Source: Epiperipatus broadwayi
Lineage: Eukaryota; Onychophora; Udeonychophora; Euonychophora; Peripatidae
Assembly (NCBI GenBank): GCA_028023455.1
Contig: JAQFVV010012400.1
Span: forward strand, 15,057,490-15,121,489
Direction: 5' to 3'
Length of the DNA stretch: 64,000 bases
The notes under the pieces were generated by a model. That model worked only from the letters and a program-made list of their open reading frames with translations. It searched no databases and had not been told where the DNA came from. Below are positions 11,440 to 22,020 of the stretch, in pieces; within the stretch, counting starts at the first letter, position 1, and each line of letters begins with the position of its first letter. The position numbers and the translations under genes were made by a program.

Positions 11440-11765
11440 CTCATCTGACTGTAAGGTTCTCCAGGGATTATGATCTAGCTTATATATTTCCATTTGGTTA
11501 TTCCAATTATGAACAGAGTGATTAGCATTGTAGGATTCTTGCTTATTGTTTGGTTGTACAGTAGAGCTGAATGGCAACCAACCTGTTATAGTAACTAGTT
11601 TCTGTAACCATGTTGTGGACTTGATTGTAGTAGGATTCCAACTGGGACTCTTGTATTGATCCTATTTGAATTCTGCTTATCTTAATTGAAATCTAGGTCT
11701 TGACTGTCTTTGTTTTATTTTAATAAAATTATTGATGTTACCTGGCTAGTATTGAAATAATAACC
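11440..11765 (+). repeat. LTR-like end related to the Gypsy LTR
   Basis: The last 60 or so bases (11702-11763) match the end of the 5' LTR and the following bases at 7107-7170: TGTCTTTGTTTTATTTTAA..A..ATTGATG.TACCT....AGTATT. The upstream part does not match, so this is a different LTR variant or a partial solo LTR. It contains a TATA-like stretch (CTTATATATTTCC, near 11478). Confidence 0.4.
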
Positions 11766-11769
11766 CAAG

Positions 11770-12850
11770 GGTGTAGCAGTAAGCTTTAGGAAAAAATATA
11801 ATTTCAATAGAGATTAATTTAAAATTAATATCTTTTATTAATAAACATAAATTATTTATATTAATATGAATGCTCAAGTTATCTGGTTTAAGGCAAAAGA
11901 GAACTGCAATCAAATGATAACATCTGTTCATTCGTATATTATTTAAAATTTCATCGAAGTATTTTTAATATTCCTACATAGTTATTACCTAATTTTTTTT
12001 TGACAAGTGATGCAAAATAAATGAAAAAATGTAATCACAAGAAGATGTACACACACATATTTGTAATCCATATACATACATATATAAAAATAGATATTAA
12101 AAATTACTACAAAAAGCCGGTTTTATAATTCAAAAAGTCTCTCTTTGTATATAATATTAAATAAATTTTTAAAGAATATTTTAAAAAATACAATATAAAA
12201 CTTATCTTGTTATTATTTTAATAAAAGTGTTTTGTTAATAAATAAACAAAAAATCACTAAATGCTATTATCTTTATTTAATTACTTGATTATTCAATTTC
12301 ATGATCAAATTTTACTGATTTGGAGTCTCTCTGGCTGGTCAATGTCCCATATGGATTCTTAACAATGAGAAAATAATTGCAATTGAAGGATAGAAATAAT
12401 TACTAATCGTATTAAGTTTGGAGGTCAAGTTATGCCAGCTATAATATTGGTTGAAGAAAATACTCCAGGTTTTAAATTCTATTTCTGGAAAAAAAAAAAA
12501 GATATAAGCATTCATTAAAAAAAAAAAAAATTTAAAATTTTGAAACAGAAACCATTCTACTTACATATTATTATTTTTGTTGTTTTTGATTTATATAATA
12601 TAATTATCTTTCCGCTTTTTTTTTATTTTTGCATTTTACTTTTTCTTAGAGCGTTTGGGTATATATATAAAGAGCACAATATAATATCTGTATTGTTTCA
12701 ACCAGTGTTTTGCCTAAATTAGACCATCTAGCCACTAGAAGACACTACGTCTAATCCATAAAACTCAATTTATATAAAATAAAATAAACGCATTTCTTAC
12801 TGAATTTACTAAACAGCCTTTTAGTTACAAAAAATGGTACTATAAGTAAG
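11770..12850. other. A+T-rich DNA, no gene seen
   Basis: Homopolymer and AT-rich tracts only. Open frames such as 12540-12722 are hydrophobic purely because of T-rich codons and show no family signature. Confidence 0.5.
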
Positions 12851-12854
12851 TAAT

Positions 12855-13584
12855 CAGAGGCGGATTAAGTGGAAAATAGACTAAGCAGCCCATAGAGCCC
12901 CAGAATACTAAGGTGCCCCCAACGTCTTAAAATGTCTTTTCATTAGGATTCGAGGAAAATTATGTTGTTGTTTTTTTTGTATAAATCAACACTTCTATAA
13001 CGTGAATATTTTTTGATTGGAATTTACCAATAAAAGCAAAAAAGAACGCGATAAAAAGTTTAAGGATATTTACGAAAATGACATTGATGTTTGTAATTTT
13101 GAAGATGAATTTCACAATTTTTTAATATTTCTAAACCACACCAGATATCTATCGAGCCACCAAAGAAATGTCTTGCACATTTCTCATTGTTGAAATATTA
13201 TTATTATTTTTTAACAATTCCATTATCTAATGCGTCAAGAAAAAGATCGTTTTCTGTTTTAAAGCATGCAAAAAATTATTTAAGGAGTACTATGGGAGAA
13301 GTAAAATTAAATAATATGGCCATTCTGTATATAGAGCAAGAAATTTTAAGCTGAATTGACACTACAAAAACAATTGACGAATTTGCAAGAAATAAAAAGC
13401 AAGACGGAAAATCATGTTTTTTAATAAATTCATTTAATGTGTTATGGTATGAAATTTTTGATTACTTTTCTTGTTTGTTAATAATTTAATGAAAGTTTTC
13501 TTGAAAATTTCTTTTTCTAACTTGAGTTTGAGGACCCCTAAATTTTTACCGCTTGGGATCCCCATTTGCCTTGATCTGCCTCTG
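12855..13584 (+). mobile_element. hAT DNA transposon, internally deleted (about 730 bp)
   Basis: The ends are CAGAGGCGGATTAAG and, inverted, CAGAGGCAGATCAAGGC, the classic hAT-type CAGAGGCGGAT terminal inverted repeat. The interior carries the C-terminal part of a hAT transposase in the same orientation. The flanks TAAGTAAT and GAGTAGAT could be a decayed 8-bp target duplication but do not match well. Most of the transposase gene is missing. Confidence 0.8.
13040..13430 (+). pseudogene. hAT transposase C-terminal remnant
   Basis: Conceptual translation gives NASRKRSFSVLKHAKNYLRS followed by TMGEVKLNNMAILYIEQEIL (about 13229-13352) and then IDEFARNKK after an in-frame stop. This is the hAT dimerisation (Dimer_Tnp_hAT) region, where family members have (A)S.ERSFS.LK..K.YLRSTM...RL..LA.L.IE.EI. 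Just upstream, FKDIYENDIDVCNFEDEFHNF (shown in part) fits the linker before it. Stops and at least one frameshift prevent translation, and the catalytic aspartates upstream are gone. Confidence 0.8.
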
Positions 13585-13589
13585 GAGTA

Positions 13590-14570
13590 GATATACTCAA
13601 TAAAATTACACATAAAAGTAATATATAGATTTACTATTGAATGTGGGTCTTATTTGAAAATAATGTATGTTTTAGCAAGCAAAGCAATACAAAAATTTAA
13701 ACTATATTAACAGCAAAAAACTGTGTTAAATGTATAAATGAAATCAATTCATAAGAAATGATATGTAGATTTGAGACCAAATCAGCAAATATTTGATTAT
13801 TACAAATTTGAAAATGAAGAACGACTTTTTGATATTTTTAGGGCGGTGGTAACTTGTTTTTTTTTTTTTTTTTTTTGGTGGTAACTTGTTTACCTTTAAT
13901 GTTTTCAAGGAAGCAATGATTTTTTTTCCATTTATCATTCAAGGAAGTAATAATTTTTTCCTATTTATCATTGTGATAAGTATGAATAAACATCCACTTA
14001 TAAATGATTAAAACACTAAGATGTTTGTTGCACTTAATTTGGGGCAAAAAAAAAAAAAGGTAAAAGTATTTTTTATTCATTATTTTCACATATATTCACT
14101 TGCTAAAATATATATTTTCATTTTTTTTATTTAACATCTTCATAAACAATATCACATACAACAAATTCTAACATAATTTTCTTATTAAAGTGTTTTGATG
14201 TAATTCTCTTAAAATTGTAATTAGTTTAAATGTAAAATATAAAACAAAGTTTAAAAAAAATGAAGAGATGTTTCGTTTAATACATTGAAATTAATTTGTG
14301 ACTAGAAATTATATTACTTCAAAACATGGAAATAATTTACATTTTATGAAAGTTGGGTAATGTGAAATTTATGATTGCATACATTTTATGAAATGTTACA
14401 CCCCCCACAAAATATTAATAAACACCTTGATGTATTAAAGTAATTTACAGGTGAATTTTTTTATTAATATTTGCTTTCTTAAAAAGATTAAAGATAAATA
14501 ATCATCACTAACTTTAAAAAATATTAATAATTCAGTTCTTCATTAGAAATGAGTAATAATCAAATACTTG
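13590..14570. other. A+T-rich DNA with no gene seen
   Basis: Contains two T-rich copies of GGTGGTAACTTGTTT around 13845-13890, apparently a local slippage duplication, and several homopolymer runs. No coding signal. Confidence 0.5.
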
Positions 14571-14701
14571 CTCATTTCACATGATCACCATTCTTTATGC
14601 TTACACAAGCTGTTTTTCACAGAGGCAAAAATGTCCATACAGTAGCCCCACTCAGTGCAAGCCAGAATAATCAATGGGTGCAAAAAGTTTTGTGCATAAA
14701 A

Positions 14702-14760
14702 TCCCCAGACTAGTTTCTAGCTTGTGGCTTTCATCAGTGAGAAGACTTCGATCTGAGAGC
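14702..14760 (-). ncRNA. Hammerhead ribozyme motif, family A, left arm of copy 2
   Basis: Minus strand: CTGATGA (14737-14731), helix II AAGC / GCTA around loop CACAA, GAAA, self-complementary ACTAGT, then C and predicted cleavage after 14708 (reading leftwards). Helix I proximal: TTCTCA with TGGGGA (six pairs, two wobble). The distal part of helix I is deleted in this copy. Helix II has three good pairs (A-U, G-C, C-G) above an A.A opposition at the position usually occupied by G-C. Confidence 0.6.
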
Positions 14761-15198
14761 ACTGCACCTACATCAGGATCTAATGCAACCCTCCAGTAGC
14801 CATCTAACTATAGAGCTTTGAGTACAAAATGAAAACACAATAATATTTTGAAGCTAAGCTGATTAGCTTATATAGTTATATAGATCTGAACTCAGTTCAG
14901 CATTGATACATTTTGGTATCTTATGGAGAGCTTTGTCTCTATGAAAAACAGCTTGGGTAAGCATAAAGAATGATGCTCATGTGATGTTTGATGGTTCAAT
15001 GCCAATTCTGTCCAATAGGATTATGGTGACTGTGGTTATTAAAGAACCAAAGACACTAATCTATACAACTATAGAAAGATAATGAGCTTAGCTTGAAAAC
15101 AGTATTGTTTTCATTTTGGCCTCAAAAAAACTTTATAGTTAGCTAAAGAAGTAAAAGGTGGCTGCTGGAGGGTTGCATTAGATCCTAAGATCCAGATG

Positions 15199-15288
15199 CA
15201 GTGCTCTCAGATCCAAGGCTCCTCACTGATGAAAGCCACAAACTAGAAACTAGTCTGGAGTTATTGGATGGCAGGCACTAGATAGGGA
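15199..15288 (+). ncRNA. Hammerhead ribozyme motif, family A, right arm of copy 2
   Basis: CTGATGA at 15226-15232, GAAA at 15246-15249, self-complementary ACTAGT at 15249-15254, C at 15255 as the predicted cleavage position. Helix I is long and interrupted: upstream AGTGC, CTC, ATCCAA and TCCTCA face downstream TGGAG, TTGGAT and GGCACT, giving several separate paired blocks. Helix II here is short (AG with CT). All invariant core bases of CUGANGA...GAAA...NUH are present. Activity is inferred, and the A.A at 10.1/11.1 is a caution. Confidence 0.65.
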
Positions 15289-15497
15289 TTTTATGCACAA
15301 CCCCTTCCTGCACTCATTGATTTCTCTGGCTTGCACCGAGTGGCGCTACTATATGAAGAGTTTTGCCTCTGTGATATTTGCTCATTTATTGGTACAGCAA
15401 AACTATCATTAAAATTATTTTCATTTTTTTTTCTTTTTGGCCAATGAAACACATACATTTTACTAATTATTATCCATTTTTTACTTTTTTATTAATG

Positions 15498-15951
15498 TTT
15501 TTCATGGGACCTCCTATGTAGTGCCACTCACCACATAAACTATCTATTCATAAAGAATATATTATTTTTCTTTTTTTAGTCAATAAAATATCAGTGTTGG
15601 ACATTGTGAACATTAAATCTATAAGTTATAAACAAATTTAAAATATTTATACATACACATATAACAAAAACAATTTCACTCTGTTGTCAAGGCAACTTCC
15701 TTTTTACAATAAAGGTAGATTTAAGTTTTTCATGGGACCTCCTATGTAGTGCCACTCACCACATAAACTATCTATTCATAAAGAATATATTATTTTTCTT
15801 TTTTTAGTCAATAAAATATCAGTGTTGGACATTGTGAACATTAAATCTATAAGTTATAAACAAATTTAAAATATTTATACATACACATATAACAAAAACA
15901 ATCTCACTCTGTTGTCAAGGCAACTTCCTTTTTACAATAAAGGTAGATATC
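15498..15951 (+). repeat. 228-bp tandem duplication, nearly identical copies
   Basis: CATGGGACCTCCTATGTAG occurs at 15503 and 15731. I see only one substitution over the unit (TTTCACTCTG against TCTCACTCTG), so the duplication is recent or has been homogenised. Each copy ends with the 14-base palindrome GTTGTCAAGGCAAC and then TACAATAAAGGTAGAT; the second runs into a hairpin GGTAGATATCCACC. The same ending occurs in the MITE at 16529. Confidence 0.9.
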
Positions 15952-16087
15952 CACCTTTATTTATTATTTTATATGCTTATGCAGAACTAAAGATTACAAC
16001 TCGAGTAAAGAGAGATAAACCTTATTAAACAAGCAAATGTAATCTGTTTTGAAAAAATACTAACAAATATTCAATTATAAATGTGAT

Positions 16088-16446
16088 AATATGTTGAACT
16101 ATTTCCATCATCTATCATTAAATTTAAAACGTTTACAAAATTATAAACTTTATTTAAACTTTTCAGGTGCAAACAACTAAATGTTGTTTTAAAATTTAAT
16201 ATTCAAGAATCTAAAGATGTAAGTTTGACTCCTATGTTAATATTGTCAGAGATGAGGCCAGCAACACCTGAAGAAGAATGGAGAATAATACCACTCAACA
16301 TGTTGTGTAATCTGCTCACATGCGTTATCTATTTGCATGCTATTACTAACAGTTGTTTGTATTTGAAAAGTTTAAATAAAGTTTAAAAATTTTCTAAACA
16401 TTCAACATTTAATGATAGATGACAGAAATAGTCCAACATATTATCA
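16088..16446. mobile_element. Palindromic Penelope-like tail fragment without coding sequence
   Basis: The ends are inverted: TGAACTATTTCCATCATCTA at the left and its reverse complement with one change at the right (GATGACAGAAATAGTCCAAC). Inner inverted pieces include AAACTTTATTTAAACTTTT and the matching AAAAGTTTAAATAAAGTTT. The middle holds GAGGCCAGCA and GGAGAATAATA blocks found in the tails of the Penelope composite at 52382-55730. It therefore looks like two tail pieces joined head to head with the body lost. Confidence 0.7.
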
Positions 16447-16528
16447 ATAACATCTAAATTACAATCATTACAAGCTTTCAGGCAAAGTGAGTTATAATTT
16501 TCAAATCCATGTATTACTTAGATGATAA

Positions 16529-16793
16529 AATCAATAATGCTCAAGGCTAAATAAGTTTATAAATGTAAGTACATAAAAGCAGTCAACATTTAAACAATAC
16601 TAATATCAATAACAATTGAAAATCTCAATTTGTTGTCAAGGCAACATTCTTTATACAATAGAGGTGGATACCCACCTAGTGTCTATATAAATATTTTGGA
16701 CCATGGATTAAGATAGTTGATTGTTATTGTTTAAGTGTTGACAGCTTTCATGTATTTACATTTATAAATCTATCTAGCCTTCAGCATTATCAG
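16529..16793. mobile_element. MITE, about 265 bp, with roughly 80-bp terminal inverted repeats
   Basis: Left arm AATGCTCAAGGCTAAATAAG...AAATGTAAGTACAT and right arm TTTACATTTATAAATCTATC...CTTCAGCATTAT are reverse complements with about 15% differences by eye. The centre contains GTTGTCAAGGCAAC and GGTGGATACCCACC palindromes shared with the duplication at 15498. No coding sequence. Confidence 0.75.
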
Positions 16794-17060
16794 CTTTATG
16801 CATACACATATATATATATATATAAGGAAATAAATGCTTGTTGAGCAGGTTGACTTCTGAAAAGAAAACCGAGATAGTAGGAAAGAAAAAAACAAAAAAT
16901 TTATCCCCTTTTCAAGAGTAATCATAATCAAATATTTTGAAGTCAATAGAATTAGAAATTATTATAAGAATAAATACATGAAATGTTATGGTGATGAACA
17001 AATTAGATAAGATAGTAAATTTATTGTCAGAGATGAAAATGAAAAGATTTGATACTGTAA

Positions 17061-17401
17061 AACTTGCAAAACTCTCCATACAGTAGTGCTATTCAGTGCA
17101 AGCCAGAGTAATCAATGGATTCCAGAAGGCTTACGCATAAAATCCCTAACCAGAACCTACTCATCCAATATCCCCAGACTAGTTTTTAACTTGTGGTTTT
17201 CATCAATTGATGAAAGTCACAAGCTAGAAACTAGTCTGGAGATATTGGATAAGTAGGCTCTAGAAAGGAATTTTATGCACAAGCCTTCTGGCATCCATTG
17301 ATTACTCTGGCTTGCACTGAGTGACACTATGGAGAATTTTGCTTGTTTTAAAACAGTTATGAGCAAGCATAAAAAAATGATGATTACGTGATGTGACTGT
17401 A
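17061..17401. mobile_element. Foldback element, hammerhead family A, copy 3 (compact)
   Basis: The left end CAAAACTCTCCATACAGTAG and right end, including GTTTTAAAACAGTTATG...GATTACGTGATG, are arms of one palindrome. The centre falls at CATCAATTGATG (17200-17211), right in the hammerhead core, so both arms keep only the 3' half of the motif (helix II, GAAA or AAAA, ACTAGT, TGG.GATATTGGAT). The left arm changes helix II to AA with TT, which preserves pairing. The motif cannot be functional here because helix I is lost. Confidence 0.75.
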
Positions 17402-17409
17402 AAACTCAG

Positions 17410-18030
17410 TGAGATAAAAGGAATCAACTATGGAGAAAAGGACATAGAATTTTGTTTTCTGGGATTAAAGATTGACTAATAATATAAGTATCGTATTAAG
17501 TTTGAAAATAATAAAAAAAAGTTTCAAAAGTAAAATTCCAGTAAAGAAAAAAATGATGATAAGACTAAAAATATTTTTAAGGAAACTGGTTACAATTTAG
17601 GTATGCATTCATATCTATTAATATAATGGTGATAAAGTAGAAATAGGAATGAAGAAATAAAAAAAAAAGTAATAGAAAAGCAATATAAAAATAGCTGTAT
17701 AATAATAATAATGGGATTTGGAATTTTGTGAGAGAACAGAAAAAAGATGATAAATTGCTGAAGATTTTTTGGGTTGTGGATCACAAACAACAAAAACAAT
17801 AGAACATTTTATTGAGTAAAAAAAATAAAAATTGCAAAAAATAGTAGTTCAAGTTTAATAAATATAAAACCACTTCATAGATATTATTTTGCATCGATTC
17901 TTACAACAAAAACACAATTCTCTGATATCTTATATAAAGCTTATAATTTAATATAAATGTTTGAACTTAACTACTTTTCAACACAATTTATTTTTAAATA
18001 TATAAAAAAAAACTTTTTTTAAAATTGTTC
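17410..18030. other. A+T-rich DNA with no gene seen
   Basis: Purine-rich low-complexity sequence on the plus strand. The minus-strand frame at 17590-17799 is hydrophobic low-complexity translation, not a gene. Confidence 0.5.
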
Positions 18031-18034
18031 ACAC

Positions 18035-18108
18035 AGCCCTCCATTAGTTCAGTGATAACGATGGACTATGGAATTCAAAGTCCATAGATTGCAGCCCTAG
18101 TTCTGTTA
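18035..18108 (+). repeat. Degenerate tRNA-like sequence (probable SINE head)
   Basis: TTAGTTCAGTGATAACGATGG resembles a pol III A box and D arm. GGACT...AGTCC forms an anticodon-arm-like hairpin. GCAGCCCTAGTTCTG occupies the B-box position but departs from GGTTCRANNCC. No CCA-compatible acceptor stem is evident, so it is not a functional tRNA gene. Confidence 0.4.
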
Positions 18109-18119
18109 CTTCCAATGCT

Positions 18120-20450
18120 TGATTTCTTATCAACTTTTATGCAATAAATCAGTCAGCTATTTTTTATTTTACTGTTCATATAAATGAAACAATAACTTAG
18201 AGGCTCTTTATATATAATTCATTGTATAACAAAAAAATGTTTCTAACAATCAATCAAAAAAAAAAAAAATGAATGAAAAAGTGAAGAGTGTTTACTAGGT
18301 TAACTAATTGGTAAGGTGATTGATAAGAATTTAAGATTTTTTTTTTGTTCTTGATAAACACCCATTCACTTGTTATATTTTGATTGCCAACTATGTTAAT
18401 TATGAGCTGAAAGAAAAATCTCAGCTGAAAAAAAAATATTTAAGTTTCAAGACATTTAAACAATAGATTGTGGATCAGGCAAATGGAAGAGTTAATAATT
18501 ATATTATATTTGAGGTGTAAAATAGACAATTCATTTACAAATCACCCCCCCCCCCAGTATTGGTTATATTAAATGTTAACTAAAATTGATTTTTAGCAAA
18601 TTAAAAAAAGTGGCAATAGAACCATCAACTCAAAAATTAAATAATTACTTTTTCATAATACTTGCAAAACAACAACAAAAATTTTGGTTTAAAAATATGT
18701 AAAAATATACAAAATTCAATATTTAAAATCAGGAAATATTTTAGATACTTAATAATAATGAATGTATTTAATCTACATAAAAACCCTTACTAAATAATCT
18801 GAAAAGACTTTATGAGATTAAGTCTAGATTTAGATGTAATATTTTTCTCCAATCAAAAATTAATATAAATTTCATCATCCTAGAAAAAAAAAAAAAAATA
18901 GAAAAAAAGACTTCTGCTGTTTTTATTTACAGTAGGATAAAAAAAAAACGTATAAAAAAAAAACAATATTATTATTTTGGAGGCAGATTGAACACTATAG
19001 TTGTCTTTAATTTAATCCATTGCACTGATCTGCACAGGATATTAGAAATAGTAAAAATATATTGAGAAAACCATTAACAAATTAAAAAAATTTCTTTAGT
19101 AAATAATGTACATCTTAATAATGTAAATGTTTTAGCCATTTCATAGTCAGAATTCCAAAAAAAAAAAAAAAAAGTGTAACGGTCAGGATGGGCTGATAAC
19201 CGCATAAATCACCACCAGTATAGTATGATTTAAACCACCACAACTCATTCCAACCTACATACTACTTCATTTTTTTTTTTTTTTAGGTTCGGTCATCAGG
19301 GAGAGGTAGACTCTTACAATTAGTTTATTAACCATATAAATTCTCTGTGGCAAAACAAGACACCCAATGCAATGTATATATAATACAAATACCTTATTAG
19401 TATTAAAATTACAAACAAATAAACAAAAGAAATGACTACCGCTTAATTAGGTCGCGAGACTTAAAAGATAGTGGAAATTACATTAATTGATGATTCCATA
19501 TATAAAAGTTTCAATATATAACAGACATATAATAAAGGACTTCGAGTGATGAACACATTTGATCTTTGGGGCAGATATCCCTCAAGCACGTACATGATAA
19601 TAATAATAAGTTGAAGTAAGTTTAATTAACTGTTAAAAAAATGGTTAAATAGATAAATGCATAACTCTCATGATCATGACTAATAAAAGCTGAAATACCA
19701 AGCTTTAAAATACACAAGGGATAAGGAAGTGTAATAAATAAACAATGGCAAACAACAACAGTAATCAGACTATTAATTAATCTCAGTGGTTGAAACAGTA
19801 AGGTAAAAGAAAAAAGAGAGCGAAAACGCAAGGATAAAGATTGTTTTGAATACAATACTTAATTTTAGTGATCGAGTATATTCTATAAAACAGCAGAAGA
19901 TATTCTTGATAAGGTATTGCTTAAGAGTTTTTTGCAGTTATATCTTATATAAATTTTTAATAACAATGATAAGTAATTAAATTGCAATTATAATCTTTAA
20001 ATATTTGTGGCAACTGATTGGAGGTGTGCTCATTTTTTAGAGTTTTAAAAAATAATTTATAATGAGTCATAAAAAATGAAAATAATGAAAATTTACGTAT
20101 TACTTATTAACAGATTATTAAATATTTTTGTTATGAAGTCAGTATCAGACAGTAATAGAAATCAAGAGGCTATTCTGTAGACGGCATGATTCCTCTTCTT
20201 TCCAAAAAATGCTGGATCATTTCTGATACATGAGATAAGTGCTTTTTATTATTGTTGACGATAAGTAAGTCTACAATTTAAAATGTGTCAAATACTGAGT
20301 TACCTAAACAAATAATGCTAAAGAAGACACGGAATTAAAAATTGCTAAGTTTTTTGCTTGCAGCAAACTGAAAATATAAAATTAAATATCAGCTGACATT
20401 GCATGTTACTACTATAGTAAATAGAGATGAAAAGAGTTTAGATTATTAGT
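18120..20450. other. A+T-rich DNA, with one G+C-richer patch at 19180-19340
   Basis: Mostly homopolymers and simple repeats. The patch at 19180-19340 (GTAACGGTCAGGATGGGCTG ... GGTTCGGTCATCAGGGAGAG) differs in composition from its surroundings and is split by a T-run. It is probably a repeat fragment that I cannot classify. The C-run at 18544-18554 is a microsatellite. Confidence 0.4.
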
Positions 20451-20454
20451 TTTG

Positions 20455-20790
20455 CTAATCAGATTTTCAATTGGATGGACGGTTGAAGAGTTGGAGTGTG
20501 TAGTAGATTGGAACCTGTCCATTAAAGTATGAAGATTGTCTATCTTAATATATATCTGAGCACTTATAGTATATATGTGTGGGAGATGAAATACGTATAT
20601 TGGTGATTATTTATCTTTTCTGCATATATGTGCTTGAGTGTATCAGTGTTATTAGATAGACTGGAGAGTGGTGGATTGTGTGAAAATCTGTGCTCATATA
20701 CCCTATATATTATATATATATATATAGACCCAGGTGTATATATAGTAAGCCTGTGTTTCAGTTATTAATACAGTTTGTAATAAATATGAC
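20455..20790 (+). repeat. Decayed copy of the 453-bp hammerhead repeat (family C)
   Basis: Aligns with 57263-57605: CAGATTTTCAATTG, AGTTGAAGAGTTGGAGTATG-like, CTGTCCA.TAAAGTATGA, TGTGCTCATATACC.TATATATTA and GCCTGT.TTTCAGTTA. About 38 bases covering the ribozyme CTGATGA and helix II are deleted, but the 3' part survives as GAAATACGTATATTGGTGATT. The surviving ATACGTAT is a perfect palindrome and TTGGT would pair fully with ACCAA of the copy at 57409, which supports the ancestral fold. Confidence 0.75.
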
Positions 20791-20794
20791 ATTT

Positions 20795-22008
20795 TACTAA
20801 AAAATTATAAATAATCTCAAGGTTTATCATTGATAGAGTTAAACTGCAATCAATCTTTTGTTCTCAAATATGTTATCCTGTCCTTGCAGTAAAATATGCA
20901 GGCCAATAAAAAAATATGAAAATAGAAAATAAAGAATGAAAATTAAAGATGTTAATTGATAATGAAATGATGGAACAGTTTAGAAAATAAGTAATGATAA
21001 TTGAAAAAAAAAAAACAATGAATAAATTAGATTTTTGTAAAAGACTGATTATTTTATGATCATTAAAATTAAAAACAGCTTATTAAGTTCTTTGTTTAGA
21101 TTGAATCTTGTATGGATCAGAAAATCACAGAATTTAAAAAATAAAAAATGATTAAAAGTTTTTGAGACGATAAGTAAAAAGAAGATTAAAAATATAGATA
21201 TTGGGAAAGTAGTCTGTAAGTGAAAATTTGGTTTAAAAAAATTAAAAGCAATGGAAAAATTGAATGGATGCGTTTTAAGAATCGTTAAAGATTCTATCCT
21301 TAATATGCGAGATGGGATTGGATGAATGAATAGAAGCATTAGCAATGAAATATAAGCATTAAAAATTGCTATTCATTAATTAATTGATTAAACAATTTAT
21401 TTAATTAATACTACAATAGTAAAAAAAATTAACCTATGTATAATAGTATATATGTATTGAACACATACTCAATTACCAATTATATGAACTAAATGGAACC
21501 AAAAGTAATAATGGAGAATCAAATAATTTGAATAATGTAAAATAAAATATAATTATGCAAAGTTATTTATTATCATTACATTTAGTGCAGAGCCAGGGTG
21601 GCAGACTTGAGAGTATGAATAGATTCTCAACTGAGTAAAGGAAAAAAAAAATCTTAATTTTGTCAATTGAATAGAATATATTGCACTGCCATCTGAGTTT
21701 TCAAACATCCCATTACTTCCTCAGCAAATAAATCATATTATTTGTTATTTTTATTTAAAATATAAAATACTATTTAAAAAGCTGGTTTAAGTTAGTAAAT
21801 AATAATTAAAACACTGAAAAATCAGAGTACTCTGTACCTCTTAATTAAAATATTTTCCAAAAATTGTAGCACTAAGCAAAACTGCTCTAAATAATGCTAA
21901 TTTAACAGAGTATAAAATCAGATAGGTGAAAATGCAAATACACTAAATATAAAATAAAGACTGAATGATTTACATTAAATCATAAATATTACATTTAAAT
22001 TTTTTACT
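20795..22008. other. A+T-rich DNA with no gene seen
   Basis: No shared repeat or exon signal found. The minus-strand frame at 21049-21345 (98 codons) is low-complexity Phe/Ile/Leu-rich translation of A-rich sequence and has no recognisable domain. Confidence 0.5.
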
Positions 22009-22020
22009 ATATTAACTATT

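Larger units (their letters stand above)
14576..15373. mobile_element. Foldback element, hammerhead family A, copy 2
   Basis: Terminal bases ATGATCACCATTCTTTATG at the left, then GGCAAAA.TGTCCATACAGTAG. The outer right end mirrors it (CTACTATATGAAGAGTTTTGCC). An inner inverted end at about 14925-14990 (GGAGAGCTTTGTCTC...GCATAAAGAATGATGCTCATG) shows that one element has been inserted into or fused with another. Left-arm hammerhead is on minus at 14702-14760 and right-arm hammerhead on plus at 15199-15288. Encodes no protein. Confidence 0.8.

Noticed and set aside
18035-18108. Possible functional tRNA gene
   Set aside because: No seven-pair acceptor stem, a poor B box and an oversized anticodon loop. 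Treated as a SINE-like relic.
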